Notes: generated by a model not told the origin, from the letters alone. A DNA stretch of 64,000 bases from Pedobacter cryoconitis (GCF_003259615.1 NZ_QLLR01000009.1:1-64000), one strand, 5' to 3'; positions 27,085 through 36,276 are shown, counted from the first letter of the stretch. Program-made: numbers and translations.

Positions 27085-27981
27085 ATGGAAGAAGTGAAAA
27101 GACTGGATACTGTCCGTCAGTATAATGATTATGCCGGCGTTGACACGCTACACCCTTTGGTAAGTGTTGTTAATTTCAATGAAGTGCCTACCATTATCCA
27201 CTACAGACATTATATGGGCATTTATGCTGTATTCTTTAAAAATATAAAGTGTGGAAATATGACCTACGGATGCCAGAGCTATGATTATGAGGATGGAACT
27301 ATGGTCTTTGTTTCACCCGGACAGGTTTACGGAATAGATAGCAATGGCGAAGCAGTAATTCCTTCGGGTTATGGACTGGTTTTCCATCCCGATCTTCTCA
27401 AGGGAACACATTTGGGAAAGACCATTCGGGAGTATAATTTCTTTTCGTATGAAGTGAATGAGGCACTTCACCTTTCAAAAAAGGAAAAAAAGACAATAAT
27501 GGAGTCCCTGGGCAAAATTTCGGAAGAAATAGAGCAAAATATAGATAAGCACAGCAAAACTTTGATTGTTTCCATTATAGAACTGTTTCTGAACTACTGT
27601 ATGCGGTTTTATGATCGCCAGTTTATAATGCGTAGCCATGCGAACAAGGACATACTGGTAAGGTTCGAAAACTTATTGACAGACTATTTTCACTCAGAGA
27701 AGGCTTCGCAACTGGGGCTGCCGAGTGTGGCTTATTGTGCAGAGCAATTGCACCTGTCGCCTAATTATTTTGGGGACCTGATCAAAAAAGAGACTGGCAA
27801 TACTGCATTGGATTATATTCAGTCCAAAATGATAGATCAGGCAAAAATCTACATTTTTGACCGTTCAAAAACTTTTAATGAAATAGCTGGTGATCTTGGT
27901 TTTAAATACCAGCAACATTTCACGCGTACGTTTAAAAAAATTACCGGTTATACACCTAATGAGTACAGATCGCTGAACTAA
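27085..27981 (+). CDS. AraC-family regulator
   Basis: 298 residues with an N-terminal sensing domain (SYDYEDGTMVFVSPGQVYG, GYGLVFHPDLLKGTHLGK) and C-terminal AraC HTH (SVAYCAEQLHLSPNYFGDLI, then YQQHFTRTFKKITGYTPNEY). Clearly the same subfamily as the regulator at 32613: both share the FHPD or IHPD stretch, the FFSY motif and the RFY(D/K)RQF motif. Divergent from the acetyltransferase. In many Bacteroidota, this type sits beside oxidoreductases or acetyltransferases it controls. Confidence 0.85.
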   Translation: MEEVKRLDTVRQYNDYAGVDTLHPLVSVVNFNEVPTIIHYRHYMGIYAVFFKNIKCGNMTYGCQSYDYEDGTMVFVSPGQVYGIDSNGEAVIPSGYGLVFHPDLLKGTHLGKTIREYNFFSYEVNEALHLSKKEKKTIMESLGKISEEIEQNIDKHSKTLIVSIIELFLNYCMRFYDRQFIMRSHANKDILVRFENLLTDYFHSEKASQLGLPSVAYCAEQLHLSPNYFGDLIKKETGNTALDYIQSKMIDQAKIYIFDRSKTFNEIAGDLGFKYQQHFTRTFKKITGYTPNEYRSLN

Positions 27982-28048
27982 CATTACTACCTTACACAAC
28001 TTGTGAGTAATCGGCCGCTATTTGTGAAACGCCCAGGTAACGGAAAAC

Positions 28049-28111
28049 CCGGAAGCATTTAAAATTCTATAATCGGCAGAGTTTTGAAGTTCTTTTAAAA
28101 GGGCTAATAGT
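28049..28111. repeat. 63-bp copy of an internal AraC gene segment (15368-15430)
   Basis: 62 of 63 bases identical to 15368-15430; the single difference is g for c in the middle of aaaaSggct. It lies outside any intact gene, at the edge of the decayed 28-31 kb stretch. Confidence 0.85.
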
Positions 28112-28171
28112 AATATTTCAGGCCTTCAAGCTACGCTCCCATCCAGGGAGAAGCCGGGTATTCAGAACAAT

Positions 28172-28525
28172 TCAACAGCTTAATTTTGGGTTTATGTTGT
28201 TATCCAGCATTTGCTTATCCGCCCATTCTCTTAAATGATTGATAAACGGGATTAATTCCTGTGCAACAGGAGTTAATGAATATTCAACCTTAGGAGGCAC
28301 TTCAAGATAAACCTGCCTGTTAACTAATTTGTCATTTTCCAATTCCCTTAGTGTCTGAGTAAGCATTTTGGGTGTAATATCTGTAAATGCTTTTCTAAGT
28401 TCTCCGTAACGCATAACCGATCGATTGTGCAGGTACCACAAAATACGCCCTTTATATTTTCCACCAATTCTTTTAAAGGCGTAATCAACTGCACATATTG
28501 GTTTTTCAGAATTTACATTTATAAT
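28172..28525 (-). CDS. HxlR-family regulator, start codon uncertain or lost
   Basis: The frame is open from just after a stop at 28528-28526. It carries the complete HxlR core: CAVDYAFKRIGGKYKGRILW (cut here), MRYGELRKAFTDITPKMLTQTLRELENDKL and VEYSLTPVAQELIPFINHLREW. No ATG, GTG or TTG lies before the conserved Cys; the first usable codon would be an ATT or ATA, or the internal TTG at 28441, which would remove the Cys and first helix. The gene may therefore be 5'-damaged. It is divergent from the metallo-hydrolase pseudogene at 28638, a common regulator-target layout. Confidence 0.6.
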   Translation of the reverse strand: MINVNSEKPICAVDYAFKRIGGKYKGRILWYLHNRSVMRYGELRKAFTDITPKMLTQTLRELENDKLVNRQVYLEVPPKVEYSLTPVAQELIPFINHLREWADKQMLDNNINPKLSC

Positions 28526-28637
28526 TTAATATTATTCTAGCTGATTATCAGATTAGTATACTTTAAGTACGTAGGATACAAAATTGTGCATACTTGACAC
28601 AAAGATATCATTCGAATACCTTTAATTAAAAAAATAA

Positions 28638-29552
28638 ATGAAAAGAAGACAATTATTAAAGTACGCTGGGGTCTTAGGAATTTTGACATCACTACCAACT
28701 TATAAATTAAATGCACAGGCTCCAATGCCAGGTTTAGGAGTAAATTCTCTCTAAGGTTATGTTAAGTTTAAATTAGGAAAGCTTGAGCTGCTTGTAGTCA
28801 CCGACGGACACATATTTATCCATCCAGCACAGCCAATTTTCGCCCCTGCAATTAACATCTTAGTAATTAAGAAAGAAAAAAGGATTATTATTATCGATAC
28901 TGGTAGTGGATCGGCAATCGGTGATCAAGCAGGTAGATTTATAAAGAATTTAAATTCTGCGGGGATAAAGGCTGATGATATTACCGATGTATTTGTAACG
29001 CATTTGCATGTAGATCATATTGGTGGAATCCTGGATGTTGATGGCAAGCTTGTATTTAAAAATGCAAAGTATTACCTGTCTCAAAAAGAATATAACTTTG
29101 GATGTCTGAAAATCCTGATTTCTCGCGAAGTAAAAATAAGAATTCAAATGAGGGAAGTATTGTTTTAGCCCGTAACATCATTTCTGCGGTTAATGATTAA
29201 TTAAAACTTTATAATTTGGCGAAACGTTATTCGATTGTATTACTGCAAATCTGGCCGAAGGTCATACCCCCGGTCACCCGGCACTTAAAATCGTTTCAGA
29301 AAACGAGTCATTGACACATATTGTAGATACGGTTCATACCACTTTGTTGCTTTCACATCCTGAATGGGGTACAGAATGGGACATAGATTTTCATAAAGGT
29401 GTATCTACCAGAAGAAAGATATTGAAGGAACAATCAATGTCAAAAGGTCTGACAATGTCTTGCCATCTTCCCTGGCCTGGATTAGGTTATATCACCAAAA
29501 AGGTGATGGTTATAGCTGGGTCCAGCTGCCAATATCTACGCCATATATTTAA
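28638..29552 (+). pseudogene. Metallo-beta-lactamase-fold hydrolase with twin-arginine-like leader, degraded
   Basis: Reading by hand: MKRRQLLKYAGVLGIL is a Tat-like signal. It is followed by an in-frame TAA (28752-28754), then GKLELLVVTDGHIF, IIIIDTGSG and the metal motif VTHLHVDHIGGILD. A frameshift near 29100 moves the continuation (WMSENPDFSRSKN) to another frame, and further indels near 29220 and 29500 precede NLAEGHTPGHPALK, HPEWGTEWD and the C-terminal DGYSWVQLP. At least one nonsense and three frame changes make this a real pseudogene rather than a single base-call error. The intact family would be an exported metallo-hydrolase. Confidence 0.8.
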
Positions 29553-29650
29553 AATCCTTTTTAAGGATCAGGACAATGAAGTATCATCATTATCCTGATC
29601 TGAATTGACGCTCTGAAAACAGAAAAACATTTAAAAGCTTCCTAAGTTAA

Positions 29651-30722
29651 TTAACCAGGTTTATGAAATCCGGGTATAACCTTTTGTTTTTTAAGCTCAT
29701 CGAACAGGTCAAAAAACATTTGTTCGGTTTCTATATACTCGTGAAAACCTAGTCTTCTTGCCTTACTACCGTCAGAAAAAAAATCATAGTCCCATGAAAA
29801 CACAAAGTCACCAAATCCCCACGATGACACATCTTCGTAGCTATGTTTTTCTAATTTATATTTTTGCTGCATACTTTTCCAAACAGAAACCTTATCGCCC
29901 ATGATAGTTTGTAGCGGCATGTGCAACGGCGGAGCCACTTCCATTTCAAAGTAATTCGCAATTTTAGGCCATAAGTCGTTCCAACGTATCAGATCACCAT
30001 TGGTAATGTTAAAAGCTTGATTAGCACATTGAATATTGGTTGCAGCCCAAACAGTAGCCTTGGCAAGTAACCGGGAATCAGTAATATCCATTAATTTGTC
30101 ATAAGCACCAGGCTTTCCCGGGAAGCGAAGAGGCAGACCAAATTCTTTTGATATGGCTGCATAAACAGCGATAACCAATACCAGGTTCATAGGGTTCGCT
30201 AAGGCCGTCCCTCCTACTACCGATGGCCTCAATGCCGACCATGTCCAATTCTTTCCTGCCTGCTGCTTTTCAAGGAATTGCTGTTGGTCAACATTAAACT
30301 CCGGCGGCATGTGTCCACCATCGTTTTCCTTAGCAGGCGTTTTAAACGGTCCATAATGAGCGCCATATACTTTATATCCCTGCATTAGGCTGATATGTTC
30401 CAAATTATCAGCAATACTTTCGATAATATTGACAACATTGATAAGCATTGTTAAATTAGGCTCAACCAGTTCACCCCAGGTCGGTTTATCCTGAAGCTGC
30501 GTAAAAAATATGTGTAACGTCTGTTAGAGGAAGTAATTTTATTTTGCAATCATCTGCATTAAGCAAATCGACACAGATATAATTTGTTTTACTGGTGTTC
30601 TGCCCTCCCCGGCGTGACAGGCCTGTTATATTCCAATCTCCTAATTCTTCAAGATAGGCAATAAGATTACTGCCAATCACGCCATTTGCACCAACTACAA
30701 GTGCTGTTTTATTATTTTTCAT
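29651..30722 (-). pseudogene. NAD(P)-binding reductase of the PRISE/progesterone-5-beta-reductase type, split by frameshift
   Basis: The N-terminal frame (ATG 30722, MKNNKTALVVGANGVIGSNL, Rossmann GxxGxxG) runs to VTHIFYAASG and stops at 30486. The other frame continues with QDKPTWGELVEPNLTML, HISLMQGYKVYGAHYGPFKTP (with the catalytic YxxxK-like Tyr), SALRPSVVGG and the C-terminal region, to 29651. The join near 30490 needs two added or one removed base in the segment between YAA and QDK. Homologues read YAA then one residue then QD. The total would be ~355 residues, normal for the family. Divergent from the AraC gene at 30864. Confidence 0.75.
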
Positions 30723-30800
30723 TATTTTTTTATTATAAACCGGCATTATCAACGTAGTCCAAAACGATCATTTCTGCCAATATTGATGAAATTGATATAG

Positions 30801-30833
30801 CAAATAAGAGCAGAAGTAACCTGCTCTTATTTG
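30801..30833. promoter_or_regulatory. Perfect 13-bp inverted repeat, candidate operator between reductase and AraC genes
   Basis: Arms 30801-30813 and 30821-30833 pair perfectly around a 7-base loop. The site ends 14 bases before the -7 box at 30847. Because the flanking genes are divergent it is not a terminator for either. Confidence 0.55.
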
Positions 30834-30846
30834 TAATAAACTATGT

Positions 30847-30854
30847 TAGTTTTG
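30847..30854 (+). promoter_or_regulatory. -7 box TAGTTTTG for the AraC gene at 30864
   Basis: Exact TAnnTTTG match nine bases before the ATG, implying a very short leader. Confidence 0.45.
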
Positions 30855-30863
30855 TAATAATCT

Positions 30864-31724
30864 ATGAAAAGATATAAACAATTTGCAACCGTCCTAATTT
30901 CTGACTTTGAAGTATCAGATTGGATCCATCCTTTACACAACCATAATCATTATGAGATAATTTACATCAAAAATGGAGTAGGAAACCACATTATAAATTC
31001 CAATTCCATTAGATACAATGATGGTTGTGTTTTTCTATTAGGGCCACAGGACGAGCACTATTTTGAAATAGAAAGAATAACACATTTTGTATATTTAAAA
31101 TTTACTGATTTATATATTCATCAGGGGGAAGGTATATTTAATTCGGGAGTTCGTCATTTAGAATACTTAATTAAAAGCAGGGAAACACATTTATCCGGTT
31201 TTCTTTTTAATGATGAAGATCAGATTACGATAAATCGGGTTTTTGATGTAATTATATCTATGAAAAAAGAATTACTGCGAAATGAAGACCTCATATGGAT
31301 GCAGGTGTTAACGCTTGCTTACCTTCTACAGCGTAATATGCCGGAAATCAGATCAAACGCATATAGAACAAAAGATATGCAGGCGGTATTCTGCTATCTT
31401 CATAAGAACATATATTATCCGGAAAATTTAAAAGCGCAGGTCATGGGTGAACACTTTAAATTTACCAAAGATTATATGGGCCAGTATTTTAAAAAAAATA
31501 CTGGAATGACTATAAGAGCATACATAAGTGATTATAGAGGTAATTTGATAAGTCAAAGAATTAACACCGGCCGGTTTAGCTTAAAACAAATTGCATCAGA
31601 ATTTGGTTTGACAGATGAAAGCCATGTCAGTAAGCTAATTAACAAGATCGAAATCATACGAGAAAAATATAAAATGGTTCAGCACAAATACTTTGAACAT
31701 GATATGACCAAGCATTGCAGCTAA
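30864..31724 (+). CDS. AraC-family regulator with cupin domain
   Basis: 286 residues. The N-terminal cupin (WIHPLHNHNHYEIIYIKNGVG, GCVFLLGPQDEHYFEIE) is followed by an AraC HTH (VMGEHFKFTKDYMGQYFKKNTGMTIRAY, QIASEFGLTDESHVSKLINK). The last motif is less canonical than in the other AraC proteins here. Divergent from the split reductase, which it likely regulated; the palindrome at 30801-30833 is the natural operator candidate. Confidence 0.82.
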   Translation: MKRYKQFATVLISDFEVSDWIHPLHNHNHYEIIYIKNGVGNHIINSNSIRYNDGCVFLLGPQDEHYFEIERITHFVYLKFTDLYIHQGEGIFNSGVRHLEYLIKSRETHLSGFLFNDEDQITINRVFDVIISMKKELLRNEDLIWMQVLTLAYLLQRNMPEIRSNAYRTKDMQAVFCYLHKNIYYPENLKAQVMGEHFKFTKDYMGQYFKKNTGMTIRAYISDYRGNLISQRINTGRFSLKQIASEFGLTDESHVSKLINKIEIIREKYKMVQHKYFEHDMTKHCS

Positions 31725-31788
31725 TTAACCAGCAGAAGAATAATTTCACTCATTTTTTTTACGCCATTGGTTTTCGTTGGTAATCTCT

Positions 31789-31796
31789 TACTTTTG
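31789..31796 (+). promoter_or_regulatory. -7 box TACTTTTG for the CHASE3 gene
   Basis: Exact consensus. It lies inside the longer frame that begins at 31777, supporting the ATG at 31840. Confidence 0.45.
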
Positions 31797-31839
31797 CCTT
31801 CTTGTTTATATATCGTTAACACTTCTTCTACATTTGAAA

Positions 31840-32604
31840 ATGCGTAAAAATTATAAAAATGCTAAGCGTAACCTTATTTTCGGTTTTGGCACCAGTCTAT
31901 TTGTTTTGTTGTTAAGTTCAGTAATTTCTTATTTAAGTATTTTGCAACTGCTGGATAGCCAGCAATGGGTAGACCATACTTCACAGGTCAGCTCATCGCT
32001 GGAAAACTTGATTTCAAGGATGAAGGATGCCGAAACAGGACAGCGTGGGTATTTATTAACAGGTGAAGAAACATTTCTAGAACCCTATACTGGCTCAAAG
32101 GAAGAAGTTTTTAACTTTTATAACGCTGCTCAACAGTTAACCAGTGATAACAAATCACAGCAAAATGATTTTCCTCTCCTTAAAAAATTAATTGATGAGA
32201 AGTTTAACATCATCGAAGAAACAATCATAGATAAAAAGCAAGGTCGTTCCTCTACTATCAGCACTTTGGTCAGGGGAAAGGCTATCATGGATTCTGCCAG
32301 AATGGTAATAAAGACAATGAACGACCGTGAAGTTAAACTTATGGTTATACGCAATGCAAAAATGAACAAGTTTGCGTCATTAACACCTGTTTTTATTGGA
32401 TTTGCCGCTCTGACTGCTTTGTTAATGACACTTTTTTTTTATAGGAAAGTCCAGAAAAATAATTCCATGGCTGAAAAGCTTGGGATGGAGTTATCAGAAA
32501 AGAAAAAAACTATGGAGAGGCAAATTGATAAGATTTCAGATGTTGCAGAAAAAATTTCTAATGGAGACTATTCTGTCCGTATAGATAAGCGGGATCTCCT
32601 GTAA
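31840..32604 (+). CDS. CHASE3-HAMP membrane sensor, kinase part missing
   Basis: About 254 residues: TM1 (LIFGFGTSLFVLLLSSVISYL), a CHASE3 extracytoplasmic domain (LISRMKDAETGQRGYLLTGEETFLEPY, with the diagnostic ETGQRGYLLTG), TM2 (LTPVFIGFAALTALLMTLFFY) and the beginning of a HAMP or coiled-coil (VAEKISNGDYSVRIDKRDLL). It stops just after the HAMP start, eight bases from the convergent AraC gene, so the HisKA/HATPase or other output was probably lost. It could still signal through a partner. Start chosen by the promoter box. Confidence 0.7.
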   Translation: MRKNYKNAKRNLIFGFGTSLFVLLLSSVISYLSILQLLDSQQWVDHTSQVSSSLENLISRMKDAETGQRGYLLTGEETFLEPYTGSKEEVFNFYNAAQQLTSDNKSQQNDFPLLKKLIDEKFNIIEETIIDKKQGRSSTISTLVRGKAIMDSARMVIKTMNDREVKLMVIRNAKMNKFASLTPVFIGFAALTALLMTLFFYRKVQKNNSMAEKLGMELSEKKKTMERQIDKISDVAEKISNGDYSVRIDKRDLL

Positions 32605-32612
32605 AGTACTAT

Positions 32613-33527
32613 TCAATTGAATGTCGATCTGAATTGTGCAGGAGATTTTTTAGTTTTAATTTTAAAGAGCCTGCTGAAAGACTGTGGGTATTCAAATCCT
32701 AATTTATAAGCGATCTCATTAATTGTCATATTCGTTGTGGAAAGTAAATCTTTTGATCTCTCTATGAGTTTTTGATGAATATGCTGCTGGGCGTTCAGGC
32801 CGGTCAGCGAACGGAGCATGTCGCTCAGATAGTTGGGCGTGTAATTTAAAGCTTCCGCCAGGTATTGAACTGTAGGAATGCCATTATTGACCGCCTTGTC
32901 ATCTTCAAAGTATCGATTTAACAAGTCTTCCAATTGCAGAAGGAGGTCATTGTTAACGATGTGCCGCGTTAAGAACTGGCGTTTGTAAAAACGTTTGGCA
33001 TAACTCAAAAGCAATTCAGTCTGCGCGATAATCAGCTCTTGGCTGAAATCGTCGATCCGGCTGTTGAGTTCTTCCCGGATAATATAGAAAATGGACAGCA
33101 TCGTTGCCTTCTCCTGCTCTGATAAGTAAAGTGATTCGTTTGCAGCATAAGAAAAGAAACCGAACTTTTTAATCTTGGCAGCTAATGGATAACTTTGAAA
33201 AAAATCCGGGTGAATGAATAGCAATAAACCTTCGGCCTCCAAATAACTTTCCATCTTACCTAGAATCTGGTTAGGTGCCGCGAACACCAAACTGCCCTCA
33301 TCGAAATCATAATAGCTCTGTCCATACCGGAATTTACCACCCAATTTGGTGACTAAAATAATCATGTAGAAATTTGACACATAGCTCACCGGAACCCTGC
33401 ACAAATGGAGCATTTCGGCAGCGTCCAACAGGGTGACCATTGGATGGACAGGACCCTTTATGCCAGCCATACGATGTAAATCTGTAATGGACCCCAGTTT
33501 AATTACTTTCGGCGTTTCGTTCTTCAT
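32613..33527 (-). CDS. AraC-family regulator, paralogue of 27085
   Basis: About 304 residues from the ATG at 33527 (MKNETPKVIKLGSITDLH). A 16-residue longer version from 33575 is possible. It has an N-terminal sensing domain (SYYDFDEGSLVFAAPNQILG, GLLLFIHPDFFQSYPLAAKI) and an AraC HTH (YLAEALNYTPNYLSDMLRSLTG, YPQSFSRLFKIKTKKSPAQFR). It lies downstream of the SDR gene on the same strand (gap ~70 bases), so the pair is likely one regulatory unit. Confidence 0.83.
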   Translation of the reverse strand: MKNETPKVIKLGSITDLHRMAGIKGPVHPMVTLLDAAEMLHLCRVPVSYVSNFYMIILVTKLGGKFRYGQSYYDFDEGSLVFAAPNQILGKMESYLEAEGLLLFIHPDFFQSYPLAAKIKKFGFFSYAANESLYLSEQEKATMLSIFYIIREELNSRIDDFSQELIIAQTELLLSYAKRFYKRQFLTRHIVNNDLLLQLEDLLNRYFEDDKAVNNGIPTVQYLAEALNYTPNYLSDMLRSLTGLNAQQHIHQKLIERSKDLLSTTNMTINEIAYKLGFEYPQSFSRLFKIKTKKSPAQFRSTFN

Positions 33528-33600
33528 TTTTAAAGATAATAATAACCGATGACTGGAATTGCCATCGGTTATCAATTAGATTTAGAACCGGCTTAAATAT

Positions 33601-34371
33601 TTACCATGGAATATGACCGTCCGGGCCTGTAAAGCTACCAGTCGGGCTTTCCGTATCCAGCGCCGCGAGAACAAGTGCTTTTGCACCCACTTCAACTGAG
33701 TCGGTGCCCTGGAAATCGTTCATAGCAGTCGCGGTGAAACTTGGGCTTGCCGCGCGAACCTTAATTCCGGTTTCCTCAAGCTCAATCGCAAGTGCGAGGG
33801 TTATCGCATTAAGTGCGGTCTTTGAAGCTGAATAGGTTGCCCCAAAATAAGGCCGGTATGGAAAGTTCACATCGGAATTTAGCGTCAATGATCCCAGAGC
33901 ACTTGAAATGTTAATGATGCGCCCGGAACCAGAAAGACGAATAAGTGGCAGCATCGCCTGCGTAACCGCCAGCACGCCTAAAACGTTGGTTTCAAAAAGA
34001 GTTCGTATTTCATCCAAAGATGCTACGCTTGCTTTGCTTGATTCCAATACTTCTGGCACCGATGAATAGTCTCCTGATTGGGCAATCGCTGCATTATTGA
34101 CCAGCAAATCAAGCCGGCCAAACTCGGCAGTTATACGCTCAGCCGCGTTATTGATACTTTGCACATCAGTCACATCTAATTGAATTGGGTGGGCGCTTTC
34201 ACCAATTTCCTCAGCAGCTTTTTTACCATTGTCGAAATTTCTAGATCCCACAAAGACTAAATACCCGTGCGCAACCAGTTCTTTAGCAATCTGTTGTCCT
34301 AATCCTTTATTAGCACCGGTAACCAGTGCGACAGGCTGCTTTTTTGATATTGATTCTATTTCTGTTTCCAT
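33601..34371 (-). CDS. Short-chain dehydrogenase/reductase (SDR)
   Basis: 256 residues with the classical SDR motifs: ALVTGANKGLGQQIAKEL (cofactor), LDVTD, LVNNAAIAQSGD, IINISSALGSL (Ser), FGATYSASKTALNAI (Tyr-x-x-x-Lys) and the final FTGPDGHIPW typical of the YwpE/retinol-dehydrogenase-like group. NADP preference is probable. Substrate unknown. Same strand as the AraC gene at 32613; the 110 bases upstream to 34481 contain a GACTTTTG box at 34405-34398. Confidence 0.88.
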   Translation of the reverse strand: METEIESISKKQPVALVTGANKGLGQQIAKELVAHGYLVFVGSRNFDNGKKAAEEIGESAHPIQLDVTDVQSINNAAERITAEFGRLDLLVNNAAIAQSGDYSSVPEVLESSKASVASLDEIRTLFETNVLGVLAVTQAMLPLIRLSGSGRIINISSALGSLTLNSDVNFPYRPYFGATYSASKTALNAITLALAIELEETGIKVRAASPSFTATAMNDFQGTDSVEVGAKALVLAALDTESPTGSFTGPDGHIPW

Positions 34372-34481
34372 AATATTTGATTATTGAAATAACAATACAA
34401 AAGTCAGTTTTGACCATCCTGCTATTCTAACCAAATCAAGGACATTTATAACCAAAACAAAACCCAAATGCAATTGTTTAA

Positions 34482-35513
34482 TTATCGTTTATCTATTATT
34501 TTTCCTGGTGAAACGCCAAAGCGTCTTTTGAATAAAAGGGAGAAAAAGCTTTTATTACTATAACCTAATTGATAAACTACGTCAGAGACGTTGTAGTTAC
34601 CGGTTAACAGTAATTCTCTGCCGAGGTCTATCTTTTTATCAACGTATATCTTTTTTGGAGAATCACCATAGATCTGTGTGAAAAGACGTTTATATTTTGA
34701 TCCAGACATATTTGCACGTTTGGCTAATGCCTCAATACCCGGAAATTGACTTTCCAGGTTAGAATTGATAGTTTCCATAGAATTCTGGATAGCCATTATA
34801 TCTGTAGTATGCAGGTTGTCTATATCCGTTACTTTCCTGCCCAGGTTTTCATAAAAATTGGTAATTAATGAAAAGGTAGCTACGGATAAATAAAAGGCGT
34901 ATGCAGGGTCACACATTTTCAATTCGGAGAACTTCTCCAGGATGATTTTTGATTTTACATCCATATCGAATTGGTAGAATATAGTATTTGTTATTGGATT
35001 TGACATGGATAACAGCGTGTCCTTATCAAACAAAGAACAGGCGAGTTCTATGGCATATTCTTTTTTGATAATTAACCTAAGTGCGTGACTCTTTGGAACG
35101 CGTGAAAGGCTAACTTCGGCGGGGCCCAGTTCGTAATCGGCCTGTACGCTACAGTCCATTAAAGTGATCTGGTTGAAGATTCTCGACATCGCCTGGATGG
35201 GATCGCTATCGTTTGCACATGCCATACGTTCTTCGGGAGAAAAATGTAAAAGGACGTACTTGCCACCAGGGTTTTCAAAATTGATGCGTAAGGGAACATG
35301 GTACTCTACATCGGCATATAATACAGCCATGTTTGCGTTTAACTGGAGGAAACAAAATTCCCCCGTACCAAGCGTGGGGTCTGGCGTACATTTAACTATT
35401 TTATACCCGCCTGTAGCAGTAGAAATTTCTATTTCAGATCCGAGATCGAAACTTAGTTTTTCAAACCATGTAGATGTAACATCGATAGCACAGGTATAAC
35501 ATGCACTACTCAT
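34482..35513 (-). CDS. AraC-family regulator related to the AraC pairs
   Basis: 343 residues. The HTH part (PGIEALAKRANMSGSKYKRLFTQIYGDSP, then NKSFFSLLFKRRFGVSPGKII) and the preceding helical region align with those of 763, 1745, 38214 and 39196. The N-terminal domain is a divergent version of theirs (NANMAVLYADVEYHVPLRI corresponds to their HLLDMTFHVPVAI region). It is a fifth, unpaired member of the family, placed just downstream of the first membrane sensor-like gene (35580). Confidence 0.83.
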   Translation of the reverse strand: MSSACYTCAIDVTSTWFEKLSFDLGSEIEISTATGGYKIVKCTPDPTLGTGEFCFLQLNANMAVLYADVEYHVPLRINFENPGGKYVLLHFSPEERMACANDSDPIQAMSRIFNQITLMDCSVQADYELGPAEVSLSRVPKSHALRLIIKKEYAIELACSLFDKDTLLSMSNPITNTIFYQFDMDVKSKIILEKFSELKMCDPAYAFYLSVATFSLITNFYENLGRKVTDIDNLHTTDIMAIQNSMETINSNLESQFPGIEALAKRANMSGSKYKRLFTQIYGDSPKKIYVDKKIDLGRELLLTGNYNVSDVVYQLGYSNKSFFSLLFKRRFGVSPGKIIDKR

Positions 35514-35579
35514 AAAAAAAGAAGGTTAGATAAGAAATGTGACACATGGGTTCGTTCATAGTTTTTCTTCATTTAAAAA

Positions 35580-36170
35580 CTAGGCTGAAAGCGATAAAAT
35601 CTCCTTATTGTATTCTTTTTCACTAATGGTATCTGTCATTTCCCGGGTAGCTATTTCAAGATCTTTTGCCGATTTGCGTAAGTGCTGCATCATTTCTTTG
35701 ATGTTTTGTTCGCTAAGATGGTCGTCTTCCAGGAGTTCAATTATTTTCACAATATTGGTTACTGGATTTCTGACTTTATGGGAAGTAATAAAGATGACTT
35801 CTTCCAGCGTTTCTGTATAGTCTGTTCTTTGACTGAATAGCTGATGCTGTAATTGTTTGTAGTTCATGGCAATAACAGCTGTGACCCAAAGTCCGGCAAC
35901 AGAAATTATCCTGTTAATTGGTATTTTCCATTCCGGAGAAGGTGAAATAGTTGAAAAATAGAGGTAATTTAAAGTGATCAGAACTGTTGCCAGTGCAGCT
36001 ATATAAATAATAGTCTTTTTTGACTCTTGCATAACGATAGGAATCGAAGCCATATAAAATATGCCTATTCCACCTATATGCAAAGGTGTTAAATAGTCAA
36101 GGATACAAACTAACAAAAGGCATATGGCGGCCAACATTAAATGTTTGGAGTTTTGTATTGATTCATTCAT
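35580..36170 (-). CDS. Membrane protein with four TM helices and a kinase-like dimerisation tail
   Basis: 196 residues. Four hydrophobic helices span about residues 10-105 (HLMLAAICLLLVCILDYLTPL, IGIFYMASIPIVM, TIIYIAALATVLITLNYLYF, IISVAGLWVTAVIAMNY). A helical tail with an H-box-like motif follows: FITSHKVRNPVTNIVKIIELL (His at about residue 131). There is no HATPase domain. It resembles the N-terminal half of a histidine kinase and belongs to a three-member family with 36569 and 37727. Its promoter has the shared operator module 41 bases from the ATG. The -7 box is so close to the ATG (four bases) that translation may be leaderless or start at Met12. Confidence 0.72.
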   Translation of the reverse strand: MNESIQNSKHLMLAAICLLLVCILDYLTPLHIGGIGIFYMASIPIVMQESKKTIIYIAALATVLITLNYLYFSTISPSPEWKIPINRIISVAGLWVTAVIAMNYKQLQHQLFSQRTDYTETLEEVIFITSHKVRNPVTNIVKIIELLEDDHLSEQNIKEMMQHLRKSAKDLEIATREMTDTISEKEYNKEILSLSA

Positions 36171-36174
36171 AGTA

Positions 36175-36238
36175 CAAATGTCCTGCTATATTCAGGACCC
36201 GGGTAGTTCAATAAGACATTTCAATACCACAATAAGAC
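36175..36238 (-). promoter_or_regulatory. Operator-promoter module for the membrane gene starting at 36170
   Basis: On the minus strand: GTCTTAT at 36238-36232, GTCTTAT at 36217-36211 (21-bp period), 28 bases, then GACATTTG at 36182-36175 (one mismatch to TAnnTTTG). Same spacing as at 538, 9774 and 40798. Confidence 0.62.
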
Positions 36239-36276
36239 TTATGTTTCTTTTAGAAACAATGACCTGGACATAAAAA

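Noticed and set aside
29311..29598. Separate small protein-coding gene
   Set aside because: It is the 3' part of the metallo-hydrolase pseudogene (HPEWGTEWD region) running on in a wrong frame.
34398..34443. GACTTTTG box and GGACATTT before the SDR gene, resembling the regulon
   Set aside because: The GAC core is shifted relative to the fixed spacing and no second repeat is found 21 bp away.
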